Below are positions 11,426-25,400 of a stretch of 64,000 nucleotides of DNA, in pieces (the stretch's first letter is position 1; each line of letters opens with the position of its first letter). The stretch comes from Owenia fusiformis (taxonomy: Eukaryota > Annelida > Polychaeta > Sabellida > Oweniidae). The stretch spans positions 20,401,001-20,465,000 of the forward strand of contig CAIIXF020000012.1 of assembly GCA_903813345.2 (NCBI GenBank), given 5' to 3'. The translations under genes were made by a program, and so were the position numbers. A model generated the notes under the pieces. The model ran no database searches. It was given only the letters and a program-made list of their open reading frames with translations, and was not told where the DNA came from.

Positions 11426-11467
11426 TGAGACTAACATAAATGTTTTTCAAATTTTATGTTAGTCTCA
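11426..11467. repeat. Short perfect hairpin
   Basis: TGAGACTAACATAAA at 11426-11440 is the exact reverse complement of 11453-11467, with a 12-base loop. It could fold if transcribed, or be the remnant of a small inverted-repeat element. Confidence 0.8.
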
Positions 11468-13342
11468 GCTTATATCATTTACTTAAAGAGATCGAGTCGT
11501 CCAGATTTCTATTCTGGACAATCAGTAATGTCCCAATATAATTGCTCATAAAACATCATATATACCTTAGATATATCTTGAGACCAAATCATAAGCACGA
11601 TATCGACAATATATTGAGGAGATCAGGTTCGCGTAACCGTCCATCAATTTTTTACATTACCGTAAATTCAAAATACATTATTATGGCTTGAGTAGAACAT
11701 ATTAGGTGGTTTCCAATGCTCAATGATTGGCTTTGTATGATCGCATGTAGGTTACATCTATTTACCCCAAGGTAATTTTGTTCACTGACAGATGACATAC
11801 TTGGATATGATGGCATGATAGTAAAACATATACATGGCCACAAATCTTACATTAATCGTCTCTAAGGGACAGATCAGTTGTAAGAGAATGCGCGTGATAT
11901 TCATGTATTGGTTGTGTTATCCATTCCTAAGGTGTTTTTAAATTATTAAATTACTTTTATATGAATAGATGGCGTGTTTGGTTGACACATAGACTAACTA
12001 TTACAAGAGGAGGAATGGCCCGGAGCTTTAGAGGTGACAGACATAATTACGTCTCTTACTTGGCATATTCGTTTTTTAGAATTTTCACAAGCAAGTGTAC
12101 GAATACAATGTCCAATTCCTTGTCATGTTTTAATCGATGTTAGCATATTCTTGCAAAACATCTTCATGTAACAAAACAAGCCGCGATATGAATTAACATG
12201 CCAGATATTAACAAGATATATTTTTGTGGATTGTGTTTGGTGGTTGGTGCTTGGCAGTTGGTGGTCACTGGGTGGCATCCCACGATCAGCGTATGAAAAC
12301 TTGACTGACAGGTGGAGTTTAGGGCATAAATTATTTTCACACATTGCTAATTGTTTGGTCCATCTATAAGTGTGCTATTGAATAGTTTCGAACAATATTC
12401 GAATTTAGGTTCTGAAATATACAGGGGGTTATCAATGTTTTAAAGGTTTCACAGATCTGCCAAAAAGATGATCTGTTCCATCCAAAATCGTAGGGACAAT
12501 TGTTGTAATGAATTTTCCATGTAATATTTGTCCCTATGTTACAATTTATAATATTTGAACCAAATCCGTCCACTGGTGTTTGGGTTGTTCTATCACCCTC
12601 AGTCAATATGATAATTTCCCTGGCCGATATCATATTTTCCCTCGGAACAGAATTCATATTCTATCCCTCCCATTACTCCAGTGCATTAAAAACTGTTTTT
12701 AAGTAATATTGCCAAACTTTTGTTTATTAACCAGCTTTAATATTCTATCAAGGATGCTACATCTACAGGGTGTCAAATAAATATGGCCCCTTGATTTCAA
12801 GAGTATAGTATAATGGTGTGCATAAATGTGCACACCATTGAGTTTTAAGGCTGCTGGTGTTTTGTTGTAGAGCATATTTTAAAAATTATTTGGATTCCAA
12901 GCAAACGTTGGTGTATGACTGATTACTCATTTTGTTCTAACATCTGTTCAATTTTGCATATTTTTGAAGAAAAGATAATAATTTCTAGAGTACACAATGA
13001 TATAATCTTAAGTGAAATTCATCATTCGCATTCTGATACTCATAGCATCTTTCTGTTTCACCTGATCTCAGGGCTGAGAAGAAATGAGATGCCATGGTTT
13101 ATCATGATGCATCATTCGTGTCCTTTTCAAATACTATCGGATTGTGGGTTTGGTATGTGATTTATTTCTCATTTAATTAATTTTAAATAAACGCGCTAGA
13201 TTTAAAATTATTCATTTTATTCATCTATAATTTAAGGAATACATCTACAGTATATAGTGTCCATTTTGATTCAATAATCGATATAGATTTTGCACATATT
13301 CATAATTTTTGCATCTGTACATTCACATCGAAACACTAATTA

Positions 13343-13484
13343 ATGCCCTGGTCACATTTGCTCCGATTTTCGCTACGGCGCCCGGCTGATTGAGTATTTT
13401 GTTCAAAATTGAATACTTTATTGAACAAAACATTCAATTGGCCGGGCGCTGGCTGATGGATCGGAGCAAATGTGACCCAGGCAT
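13343..13484. mobile_element. Palindromic element (~140 bp), copy 1
   Basis: The ends ATGCCCTGGTCACATTTGC and ..GCAAATGTGACCCAGGCAT are inverted copies, followed inward by CTCCGAT and a CGCCCGGC block in inverted orientation. A second, ~134-bp copy with the same ends lies at 46038-46171, so this is a dispersed fold-back family and not a chance palindrome. Confidence 0.75.
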
Positions 13485-14515
13485 TAGGAATTTAGGAACA
13501 GCACACAAGAAGGCTAAAGCATTAAATAAAATTTATGAACATAGTAATACACATATAGTTATACATTTTAATTCCAAAACAAGCATGAATATGATGTAAC
13601 AAGTCCTATGTATCAAGTCACGTGGTTGATTTATGCTGTCTGCTACAGAGGTCGATGTGTAAGATATATTGACCGGATATATTGATTGGATTTAGCATGT
13701 CGAATATTGATACAAATTAAATTCTATAGACTAGATAGTCTGCATGCACACGATCATCTTTTTGTCAATTGAAGCAGTGCATGGCAAGATATAAATGATA
13801 GTCTATAATATAGATGCCGCAGACATGTAGCACAAATGTTCTCAAGTCCAAGGTAAGAGGAGTGAGCCTGAAAATAAAAAGGAAAACAATCAGCAATGAT
13901 TTAATTTTTGAATGCTCCATTTTTTAAGAGTATTTTTTAGTTGCATCTACAACTGTTTTTGATCTAATGAGATATTTTCAATTCGTTCTTCAATATGTAT
14001 ATGAAATGCCCCTTGGAGTTTTGGTAATGGATTGTGATGTTGGTTTGCGATTGATGGAATGAGGGAGAAGGGGATGTTAGACATTATTTTTTTCATGATA
14101 GATCATGATTTTGCGATTTATAACATTTATAGCTGGTTAACTTATCCTATAACACCAACATAACTAAAGAAGCAAGCCAAATATCCTGTTTAAGAACCAC
14201 TATTACTATTGGAAATAAATTCGAGCACTTATATCCCACGTAAATCTACTTGTTTAGACTCGATCAACTTAAGTTCTTCTGGGAAAATGAGAGTTTCAGA
14301 AAGGGCACCATTGATTTAAAATGGGGATGATCCATTTTCAATAATTAAAATAGGGGTTCTTAAACAATATATTATTAAAGCTTAAGTAAGACAAATTTGA
14401 ATTATCGGCGAGTACTATTGGGAGAGGTTTACACTTCAAGTTCTATTTGGTAGTTTTAGTACTGAATCATAGTGCCCAATGTGCAGTAGGTATGATTATT
14501 CAGCCAAGCATGACA
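13485..14515. other. Intergenic flank left of the tandem array
   Basis: No gene seen. The last ~100 bases show weak similarity to the dispersed module at 310-1225, so the exact left boundary of the array is uncertain (about 14400-14516). Confidence 0.4.
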
Positions 14516-16891
14516 GACCACATGTGAAAAATGAAACATAGCTTCATGGTACATTTGTACATTAAATGAAATCAAAGAACTCATCATTCAGTTTGTATTA
14601 GAAAAAATGTTTACCGGACATACATCTGCCAACAATGGGATTAGAATCTCGACAATTGGAAAATGTGTCATTGTGGAATAACCATACTGAACCAGAGAGC
14701 AAAATCATCAAATGATAGAACTGATTATGTGTTACAGTACCTTTAACAAGATGGTATGTAGATATAACTGCTGCATATAGGTAGCACAAATTGTAGATTC
14801 TCTGTGGTTTTCCTTTGGTGTTTCGTTTTGTTCTCTCCTAGGCAAGAGGAATGTAGATACAAATGCTGCAGATAGGTAGCACAAATTGTAGATTCTCTGT
14901 GGTTTTCCCTTTGTGGTTCTTTTTGTTCTCTCTAAGGCAAGAAGACTGCACCTGAAAGTACATTAAGGAAAAAATCAGCGATGGTTCAATTAAAAAGAAA
15001 GAAAACCCCGAAACTAAGTCCACAATTTTAACATGAAAACCCAAAAGAAAAGACCCTTCAATCTACAACTGTAGCTAAAATGAACACAAAACTTCAGACC
15101 TTCAAAATTTAGATCTGGAGTAGTACTTGAAGTGAACTTTAAAATTGAATCATTACTGAGTAAGTATTGGTCAACGAAATACAATACAAAACAATACAAT
15201 ACAATACTAAGCACTAGATCCATGATCTTGGTAATCTGGTTCGTTGGTTGTTTGGTTCGTTGGGTGGAGTGTTGGTTAGATGGTTGATTAATCAGTTAAT
15301 TGGTTGGTTAGTTTTAACCTATTGGGTGGTCTGGAGGTTGTCTGGTTGGTTAGTTGGTTGGTTAAAGTAAGTTGGTTGGTTAGATTAAGCCTATTGGGTC
15401 ATTGGTTGGTCGGTTGGATGTCCGGTTGGTTGGTTGTCTGGTTGTTTGACACCTCCAAGAAAAAACAACTGGAGTGATGACTTCCCAAAAACTTGAATTA
15501 AACAACCACATCCACAATCAAAAGATCCCCATTGCTCCATCAAATCCAACTCAATAAAAAGGTGACTTGAGACCCCCCCCCATGAAACTAAACTGGAACG
15601 GTACTGGAAGTAGCCCCCCCCTAAACACACACACTATGGAGTAGATACCTTCCCAAAAACTTGAATTAAGCAACCCAAGCTAAAATCTAAAAGACCACCG
15701 CTCAAACAAACTAAAAAGTGAAGTGACTTGAGGCCTCCCCCATTAAAAGTAGAACTGGAATAGTACTGGGAGTAGCCCCCTGCTAATGGGATGCAGCTGA
15801 TTGCAAGAGATAAAACTGGGCAAAAATGCGACATCTATGGTAAGTTCTGGAAACTCGACTTAGTCCCCTCGTGAAGAAAAATGTGATTTCAACAGGATCG
15901 TCGTTTCGCAGGGACTTCCCAATCTGTGCTACAAATAGATAAAAACATGTTGTAGTGGTTGTTATTTTACATAAAACTTTTAATAAAACTTTACATTATA
16001 CTTTACACTACTTAAATTTACAGAATATTACAAAAGTTAAAATTTATTTCTCCCAATTTGATATAAACCAGTAGACTTCCATATTTTTGATTTTGAAACA
16101 TGAACTCTATCCCCCCCAGAAACCCAACCACCCCCCTCCCACTTTACCTTAGAGTCCAAGTTTCTCCACCAAAAATATGGGTCGGCCAACAAAAGTCTAC
16201 CAGTATATATCAAACTGGGAGGCGCCCCTATCCCTATGCAAAACCAGGGAGGAATACTTAACTTAGGTAGCAGGAACGTCGTTTGTAGTCCTTGTTGGCA
16301 CACAGCTGTTGTCTCCGTTGTGTCGTTGGTCATCGGGCACCTCATCTCCAAGCTGAAAGTGAACCTGAAAACAGAGGAACTAAACTGATGTAATAATTGA
16401 ATAAAAAAAATGTACTTACTTTGGTGCTTTGGTGACAGGAACAAGAACACCTCTCGCCCATGATACTGTTTACGTGGACTGGACCTGATGGCTCAAAGTT
16501 GTCGAAAGACTGATCCAGCTGTCACCCTAACTTAGTGTGTTCGCTGCATCTCTCTCATGTTGTACCTGAAAGATACAAGATAAGAAAATGAAAAATACAA
16601 GGATGCAACTTGGTCGAGTCACTTCCAATACAAGCGGAGGAGGGAATGCCAATACATTCCTTTCATTGACTCTCGTAAATCTGTCATAGCCTTGTACCCC
16701 TCCCGGCTCAAGATTTATATCATCAAGTCAACTAACTGCTTGGGCAGATGTAACTCTGTAGGAAGAATGGAACAGTGGAGTATATGTATATTCTTTAAGA
16801 CTAAATTGAAATGTGGCGTTTTGTATTTCAAAGCAGTTGCCATCTTGACTTGGCCTCATGTGACGTAGGAATGATTCAGGCAACTATCACA
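14516..16891. repeat. Array unit 1 (short type, 2376 bp)
   Basis: A diverged edge unit. Instead of eight subrepeats it has two older ~160-bp relatives (about 15475-15780, each with TTCCCAAAAACTTGAATTAA and a poly-C run) followed by one standard subrepeat copy at about 15780. It has a short AATAC tract near 15180 and TTGG-rich sequence at about 15230-15450. Confidence 0.93.
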
Positions 16892-19219
16892 GACCACATT
16901 TGAAAATAATGAAACATGGCTTCATGGTACATTTGTACATTAACTGAAATCAAGGCAGTCATCATCTAGTGTATTTCTTAAAAAAATGTTTGCCAAACAT
17001 ACATGTGCCAACAATGGGATTAGAATCCCAACAATTGAAAAATGTGTCATTGTGCAATAACCGTACTGAACCAGAGAGCAAAATCATCAAATGATAGAAC
17101 TGATTATGTGTTACAGTACCTTTAACAAGATGGTATGTAGATATAAATGCTGCAGATAGGTAGCACAAATTGTAGATTCTCTGTGGTTTTCCTTTTGTGT
17201 TTCTTTTTGTTCTCTCCAAGGCAAGAGGTATGTAGATACAAATGCTGCAGATAGGTAGCACAAATTGTAGGTTTTCTGTGGTTTTCCCTTTGTAGTTCTT
17301 TTTGTTCTTTCCAAGGCATGCAAGAAGACTGCACCTGAAAGTACATTAAGGAAAAGATCAGCGATGGTTCAATTAAAAAGAAAGAAAACCCTGAAACTAA
17401 GCCCACAATTTTAACATGAAATCCCAAAAGAAAAGACCCTTCAATCTACAACTGTAGCTAAAATGAGCACAAGACTTCAGACCTTCAAAATTTAGATCTG
17501 GAGTAGTACTTGAAGTGAACTTTAAAATTGAATCATTGCTGAGTAAGTATTGGTCAATACAAAACAATACAATACAAAACAATACAATACAAAACAATAC
17601 AAAACTATACAATACAATACAATACAATACTAAGCACTGGATCCATGATCTTGGTCATCTGGTTCGTTGGTTGTCTGGTTCGTTTGGTTAGATGGTTGAT
17701 TAATTAGTTAATTAGTTGGTTAGTTTTAACCTAATGGGTGGTCTGGTGGTTGTCTGGTTGGTTAGTTGGTTAGTTAGTATGTAAGTTGGTTGGTTAGATT
17801 AAGCCTATTGGGTCATTGGTTGGTCAGTTGGATGTCCGGTTGGTTGATTGTCTGGTTGTTTGACACCCCCAAGAAAAAATAACTGGAGTGATGACTTCCC
17901 AAAAACTTGAATGAAACAACCACATCCACAATCAAAAGATCCCCATTGCTTCATCAAATTCAACTCAATAAAAAGGTGACTTGAGACCCCCCCCCATGAA
18001 ACTAAACTGGAACGGTACTGGAAGTAGCCCCCCCCCCCCCTAAACACACACACTATGGAGGGAATACCTTCCCAAAAGTTGAATTAAGCAACCCAAGCTA
18101 AAATCTAAAAGACCACCGCTCAAACAAACTAAAAAGTGAAGTGACTTGAGGCCTCCCCCATTAAAAGTAGAACTGGAATAGTACTGGGAGTAGCCCCCTG
18201 CTAATGGGATGCAACTGATTGCAAGAGATAAAACTGGGCAAAAATGCGACATCTATGGTAAGTTCTGGAAACTCGACTTAGTCCCCTCGTGAAGAAAAAT
18301 GTGATTTCAACAGGATCGTCGTTTCGCAGGGACTTCCCCATCTGTGCTACAAATAGATAAAAACATGTTGTAGTGGTTGTTATTTTACATAAAACTTTTA
18401 ATAAAACTTTACATTATACTTTACACAACTTAAATTTACACAACTAAAAATTTACAGAATATTACAAAAGTTAAAATTTATTTCTCCCAATTTGATATAA
18501 ACCAGTAGACTTCCATATTTTTGATTTTGAAACATGAACTCTATCCCCCCAGAAACCCAACCACCCCCCTCCAACTTTACCTTAGAGTCCAAGTTTCTCC
18601 ACCAAAAATTTGGGTCGGCCAACAAAAGTCCACAAGTAAATATCAAACTGGGAGGCGCCCCCTATCCCTATGCAAAACCAGGAAGGAATACTTAACTTAG
18701 GTAGCAGGAACGCAGCTGTTGTCTTGGTTGTGTCGTTGGTCATCGGGCTCCTCATCTCCAAGCTGAAAGGGAACCTGAAAACAGAGGAACTAACCTGTTG
18801 TAATAATTGAATAGAAAAAAAAATGTACTTACTTCGGTGCTTTGGTGACAGGAACACGAACACCTCTCGCCCATGATACTGTTTACGTGGACCGGACATG
18901 ATGGCTCAAAGTTGTCGAAAGACTGATCCAGCTATCGCCCTAACTTCGTGTGTTTGCTGCATCTCTCTCATAGTTGTACCTGAAAGATACAAGATAAGAA
19001 AATGAAAAATACAAGGATGCAACTTGGTCGAGTCACTTCCAATACAAGCGGAGGAGGGAATGCAAAGACATTCCTTTCATTGACTCTAGTAAATCTGTCA
19101 TAGCCTTATACCCCTCCTGGCTCAAGATTTATATCATCAAGTCAACTAACTGCTTGGGCAGATGTAACTCTGTAGGAAGAATGGAATAGTTGAGCATATG
19201 TATATTCTTTAAGAACACA
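16892..19219. repeat. Array unit 2 (short type, 2328 bp)
   Basis: Same organisation as unit 1, with AATAC at about 17560-17630 and TTGG sequence at about 17655-17855. The two older ~160-bp relatives lie at about 17895-18180 and the single standard subrepeat at about 18200. Its tail (from about 18690) already carries the variants of the long units, for example CTGAAAGGGAACCTG. Confidence 0.93.
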
Positions 19220-22200
19220 GACCACATGTGAAAATAATGAAACATGGCTTCATGGTACATCTGTACATTAAGTGAAATCAAGGCAGTCCTCTTTTAGTGT
19301 ATTTCTTAGAAAAAATGTTTGCCAAACATACATGTGCCAACAATCGGATTAGAATCCCAACAATTGAAAAATGTGTCGTTGTGGAATAACTGTACTGAAC
19401 CAGAGAGCAAAATCATCAAATGATAGAACTGATTATGTGTTACAGTACCTTAACAAGATGGTATGTAGATATAAATGCTGCAGATAGGTACAGTAGCACA
19501 AATTGCAGATTCTCTGTGGTTTTCCTTTTGTGTTTCTTTTTGTTCTCTCCAAGGCAAGAGGTATGTAGATCACAAATGCTGCAGGTAGGTAGCACAAATT
19601 GTAGATTCTCTGTGGTTTTCCCTTTGTGGTTCTTTCTGTTCTCTCCAAGGCAAGAGGACTGCACCTGAAAGTACATTTAAGGAAAAGATCAGCGATGGTT
19701 CAATTAAAAAGAAAGAAACCCCGAAACTAAGCCCACAATTTTAACATGAAAACCCAAAAGAAAAGACCCTTCAATCTACAACTGTAGCTAAAATGAACAC
19801 AAGACTTCAGACCTTCAAAATTTAGATCTGGAGTAGTACTTGAAGTCAACTTTAAAATTGAATCATTACTGAGTAAGTACTGGTCAACGAAATACAATAC
19901 AATACAAAACAAAACAATACAAAACTATACAATACAATACAATACAATACAATACTAAGCACTAGATCCATGATCTTGGTCATCTGGTTCGTTGCTTGTC
20001 TGGTTCGTTGGTTGTTTGGTTCGTTGGATGGAGTGTTGATTAGTTTGTTGATTAATTAGTTAGTTGGTTGGTTAGTTTTAACCTATTGGGTGGTCTGGTG
20101 GTTGTCTGGTTGGTTAGTTGGTTGGTTAGTAAGTAAGTTAGTTAATAGATTAAGCCTATTGGGTCATTGGTTGGTCGGTTGGATGTTCGGTAAGTTGGTT
20201 GGTTGGTTGTCTGGTTGGTTGTCTGGTTGTTTGACTTCCCCCCAAGAAAAACTAGAATAGTACTGGGAGCAGCCCCCTGCTAATGGGATGCAACTGATTG
20301 CAAGAGATAAAAACTGGTCAAAAGCGACATCTACAGTAAGTCCTTGAAACTCAACCTAGTCTCCTAATGGAGACAAATGTGATTTCAACAGGACTGTCTT
20401 TCTGCAGGAAAACTGAAAAACTACTGGGAGTTCCCCCCCCTGCTAATGGGATGCAACTGATTGCAAGAGATAATACTGGTCAAAATGCGACATATACTGT
20501 AAGTCCTTGAAACTCAACCTAGTCCCCTAATGGAGACAAATGTGATTTCAACAGGACTGTCTTTCCGCAGGAAAACTGGAAGAGTACTGGGAGTCCCCCG
20601 CCCCTGCTAATGGGATGCAATTGATTGCAAGAGATAAAAACTGGTCAGAGCGACATGTACGGTAGGTCCTTGAAACTCAACCTAGTCCCCTAATGGAGAC
20701 AAATGTGATTTCAACAGGACCGTCCTTCCGCACGAAAACAGGAATAGTACTGGGAGTTCCCCCCCCCCTGCTAATGGGATGCAACTGATTGCAAGAGATG
20801 AAAACTGGTCAAAAGCGACATCTACGGTAAGTCCTTGAAACTCAACCTAGTCCCCTAATGGAGACAAATGTGATTTCAACAGGACTGTCTTTCCGCAGGA
20901 AAACTGGAAGAGTACTGGGAGTCCCCCCCCCCTGCTAATGGGATGCAATTGATTGCAAGAGATAAAAACTGGTCAGAGCGACATGTACGGTAGGTCCTTG
21001 AAACTCAACCTAGTCCCCTAATGGAGACAAATGTGATTTCAACAGGACCGTCCTTCCGCACCAAAACTGGAATAGTACTGGGAGTCCCCCCCCCCCCCTG
21101 CTAATGGGATGCAACTGATTGCAAGAGATGAAAACTGGTCAAAAGCGACATCTACGGTAAGTCCTTGAAACTCAACCTAGTCCCCTAATGGAGACAAATG
21201 TGATTTCAACAGGACTGTCTTTCTGCAGGAAAACTGGTAGAGTACTGGGAGTCCCCCCCCCCTGCTAATGGGATGCAATTGATTGCAAGAGATAAAAACT
21301 GGTCAGAGCGACATGTACGGTAGGTCCTTGAAACTCAACCTAGTCCCCTAATGGAGACAAATGTGATTTCAACAGGACTGTCATTCCGCAGGAAAACTGG
21401 AATAGTACTGGGAGTTCCCCCCCCCCTTCTAATGGGATGCAACTGATTGCAAGAGATAAAACTGGTGAAAATGCGACATCTACTGTAAGTCCTGGAAACT
21501 TGACCTAGTCCCCTCGTGGAAAAAATGTGATTCCAACAGGACCGTCTTTTCGCAGGGACTTCACCATCTGTGCTACAAATAGATAAAACATGTTGTAGGA
21601 GTAGTTGTTATCTTACATAAAACTTTACATAAAAACTTTAAATAAAACTTTACACTATACTTTACACTACACTACTAAAAATTTACAGAATATTACAAAA
21701 GATAAAATTTATTTCTCCCAATTTGATATAAACAAGTAGACTTCCATATTTTTGATTTTGAAACATGAACTCTATCCCCCCGGAAACCCAACCACCCCCC
21801 TCCCACTTTACCTTAGAGTCCAAGTTTCTCCACCAAAAATATGGGTCGGCCAACAAAAGTCCACAAGTAAATATCAAACTGGGAGGCGCCCCCCATCCCT
21901 ATGCAAAACCAGGAAGGAATACTTAACTTAGGTAGCAGGAACGCAGGAACGCAGCTGTTGTCTCGGTTGTGTCGGTTGTGTCGTTGGTCATCGGGCTCCT
22001 CATCTCCAAGCTGAAAGGGAACCTGCAAACAGAGGAACTAACCTGTTGTAATAATTGAATAGAAAAAAAAATGTACTTACTTTGGTGCTTTGGTGACAGG
22101 AACAGGAACACCTCTCGCCCATGATACTGTTTACGTGGACCGGACATGATGGCTCAAAGTTGTCGAAAGACTGATCCAGCTATCGCCCTAACTTGGTGTG

Positions 22201-22467
22201 TTTGCTGCATCTCTCTCATAGTTGTACCTGAAAGATACAAGATAAGAAAATGAAAAATACAAGGATGCAACTTGGTCGAGTCACTTCCAATACAAGCGGA
22301 GGAGGGAATGCAAAGACATTCCTTTCATTGACTCTAGTAAATCTGTCATAGCCTTATACCCCTCCTGGCTCAAGATTTATATCATCAAGTCAACTAACTG
22401 CTTGGGCAGATGTAACTCTGTAGGAAGAATGGAATAGTTGAGCATATGTATATTCTTTAAGAACACA
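19220..22467. repeat. Array unit 3 (long, odd type, 3248 bp)
   Basis: The first long unit. Duplicated ~95-bp block at about 19455-19650, AATAC tract at about 19890-19960, TTGG tract at about 19980-20230, and eight subrepeats from about 20255 to 21560. It carries the odd-type marker CCCCCGCCCC near 20596. Confidence 0.95.
20255..21560. repeat. ~163-bp subrepeat block of unit 3 (eight copies)
   Basis: Each copy has the order: poly-C run (7-14 C), CTAATGGGATGCAA, TTGCAAGAGAT, CGACAT..AC, GTAAGT or GTAGGT, CCTAATGGAGACAAATGTG, TTTCAACAGGAC, GTC(C/T)TTCCGCA. Two types alternate. One has CAACTGATTG, GTAAGT and CTTTCCGCAGG. The other has CAATTGATTG, GTCAGAGCGACATG, GTAGGT and CCTTCCGCAC. The effective period is therefore a ~325-bp dimer. 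Equivalent blocks occur in units 4-8 (eight copies) and unit 9 (six). Confidence 0.95.
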
Positions 22468-25400
22468 GACCACATGTGAAAATAATGAAACATGGCTTCA
22501 TGGTACATCTGTACATTAAGTGAAATCAAGGCAGTCCTCTTTTAGTGTATTTCTTAGAAAAAATGTTTGCCAAACATACATGTGCCAACAATCGGATTAG
22601 AATCCCAACAATTGAAAAATGTGTCGTTGTGGAATAACTGTACTGAACCAGAGAGCAAAATCATCAAATGATAGAACTGATTATGTGTTACAGTACCTTT
22701 AACAAGATGGTATGTAGATATAAATGCTGCAGATAGGTAGCACAAATTGCAGATTCTCTGTGGTTTTCCTTTTGTGTTTCTTTTTGTTCTCTCCAAGGCA
22801 AGAGGTATGTAGATCACAAATGCTGCAGGTAGGTAGCACAAATTGTAGATTCTCTGTGGTTTTCCCTTTGTGGTTCTTTCTGTTCTCTCCAAGGCAAGAG
22901 GACTGCACCTGAAAGTACATTTAAGGAAAAGATCAGCGATGGTTCAATTAAAAAGAAAGAAACCCCGAAACTAAGCCCACAATTTTAACATGAAAACCCA
23001 AAAGAAAAGACCCTTCAATCTACAACTGTAGCTAAAATGAACACAAGACTTCAGACCTTCAAAATTTAGATCTGGAGTACATGTAGTACTTGAAGTCAAC
23101 TTTAAAATTGAATCATTACTGAGTAAGTACTGGTCAACGAAATACAATACAATACAAAACAAAACAATACAAAACTATACAATACAATACAATACAATAC
23201 AATACAATACAATACAATACTAAGCACTAGATCCATGATCTTGGTCATCTGGTTCGTTGCTTGTCTGGTTCGTTGCTTGTCTGGTTCGTTGGTTGTTTGG
23301 TTCGTTGGATGGAGTGTTGATTAGTTTGTTGATTAATTAGTTAGTTGGTTGGTTAGTTTTAACCTATTGGGTGGTCTGGTGGTTGTCTGGTTGGTTAGTT
23401 GGTTGGTTAGTAAGTAAGTTAGTTAATAGATTAAGCCTATTGGGTCATTGGTTGGTCGGTTGGATGTTCGGTAAGTTGGTTGGTTGGTTGTCTGGTTGGT
23501 TGTCTGGTTGTTTGACTTCCCCCCAAGAAAAACTAGAATAGTACTGGGAGCAGCCCCCTGCTAATGGGATGCAACTGATTGCAAGAGATAAAAACTGGTC
23601 AAAAGCGACATCTACAGTAAGTCCTTGAAACTCAACCTAGTCTCCTAATGGAGACAAATGTGATTTCAACAGGACTGTCTTTCTGCAGGAAAACTGAAAA
23701 ACTACTGGGAGTTCCCCCCCCCCTGCTAATGGGATGCAACTGATTGCAAGAGATAATACTGGTCAAAATGCGACATATACTGTAAGTCCTTGAAACTCAA
23801 CCTAGTCCCCTAATGGCGGGCCCGTAGCCAGAATTTTCCAAGGGGGGTTCACTTTTCCAAAAAATTCTAGGGGGGGTTCACTTTGGCAAATTGGGCCAAA
23901 AATCACTCAAAAAATAGTCAGAATGGTGAAAAACTGCATGATTTTGAAAGAAATTTTGGCCAGGGGGGGGGTTCGCCCGAACCCCCCGAACCCCCCCTGG
24001 CTACGGGCCTGAATGGAGACAAATGTGATTTCAACAGGACTGTCTTTCCGCATGAAAACTGGAAGAGTACTGGGAGTCCCCCCCCCTGCTAATGGGATGC
24101 AATTGATTGCAAGAGATAAAAACTGGTCAGAGCGACATGTACGGTAGGTCCTTGAAACTTAACCTAGTCCCCTAATGGAGACAAATGTGATTTCAACAGG
24201 ACCGTCCTTCCGCACGAAAACTGGAATAGTACTGGGAGTTCCCCCCCCCTGCTAATGGGATGCAACTGATTGCAAGAGATGAAAACTGGTCAAAAGCGAC
24301 ATCTACGGTAAGTCCTTGAAACTCAACCTAGTCCCCTAATGGAGACAAATGTGATTTCAACAGGACTGTCTTTCCGCAGGAAAACTGGAAGAGTACTGGG
24401 AGTCCCCCCCCTGCTAATGGGATGCAATTGATTGCAAGAGATAAAAACTGGTCAGAGCGACATGTACGGTAGGTCCTTGAAACTCAACCTAGTCCCCTAA
24501 TGGAGACAAATGTGATTTCAACAGGACCGTCCTTCCGCACCAAAACTGGAATAGTACTGGGAGTCCCCCCCCCTGCTAATGGGATGCAACTGATTGCAAG
24601 AGATGAAAACTGGTCAAAAGCGACATCTACGGTAAGTCCTTGAAACTCAACCTAGTCCCCTAATGGAGACAAATGTGATTTCAACAGGACTGTCTTTCTG
24701 CAGGAAAACTGGTAGAGTACTGGGAGTCCCCCCCCCTGCTAATGGGATGCAATTGATTGCAAGAGATAAAAACTGGTCAGAGCGACATGTACGGTAGGTC
24801 CTTGAAACTCAACCTAGTCCCCTAATGGAGACAAATGTGATTTCAACAGGACTGTCATTCCGCAGGAAAACTGGAATAGTACTGGGAGTTCCCCCCCCCC
24901 CCCTTCTAATGGGATGCAACTGATTGCAAGAGATAAAACTGGTGAAAATGCGACATCTACTGTAAGTCCTGGAAACTTGACCTAGTCCCCTCGTGGAAAA
25001 AATGTGATTCCAACAGGACCGTCTTTTCGCAGGGACTTCACCATCTGTGCTACAAATAGATAAAACATGTTGTAGGAGTAGTTGTTATCTTACATAAAAC
25101 TTTACATAAAAACTTTAAATAAAACTTTACACTATACTTTACACTACACTACTAAAAATTTACAGAATATCACAAAAGATAAAATTTATTTCTCCCAATT
25201 TGATATAAACCAGTAGACTTCCATATTTTTGATTTTGAAACATGAACTCTATCCCCCCGGAAACCCAACCACCCCCCTCCCACTTTACCTTAGAGTCCAA
25301 GTTTCTCCACCAAAAATATGGGTCGGCCAACAAAAGTCCACAAGTAAATATCAAACTGGGAGGCGCCCCCCATCCCTATGCAAAACCAGGAAGGAATACT

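Larger units (their letters stand above)
10070..13342. other. Intergenic region, MITE-like ends and hairpins, no gene
   Basis: No protein-like frame is seen. Two MITE-like left ends occur (TACAGGGTGGGC near 10184 and TACAGGGTGTC near 12771), but no matching right ends were found. A perfect 15-bp stem with a 12-base loop lies at 11426-11467, and an 11-bp stem (AATGGTGTGCA) at 12812-12839. About 10930-11250 looks less AT-rich than its surroundings but was not recognised. Confidence 0.45.
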
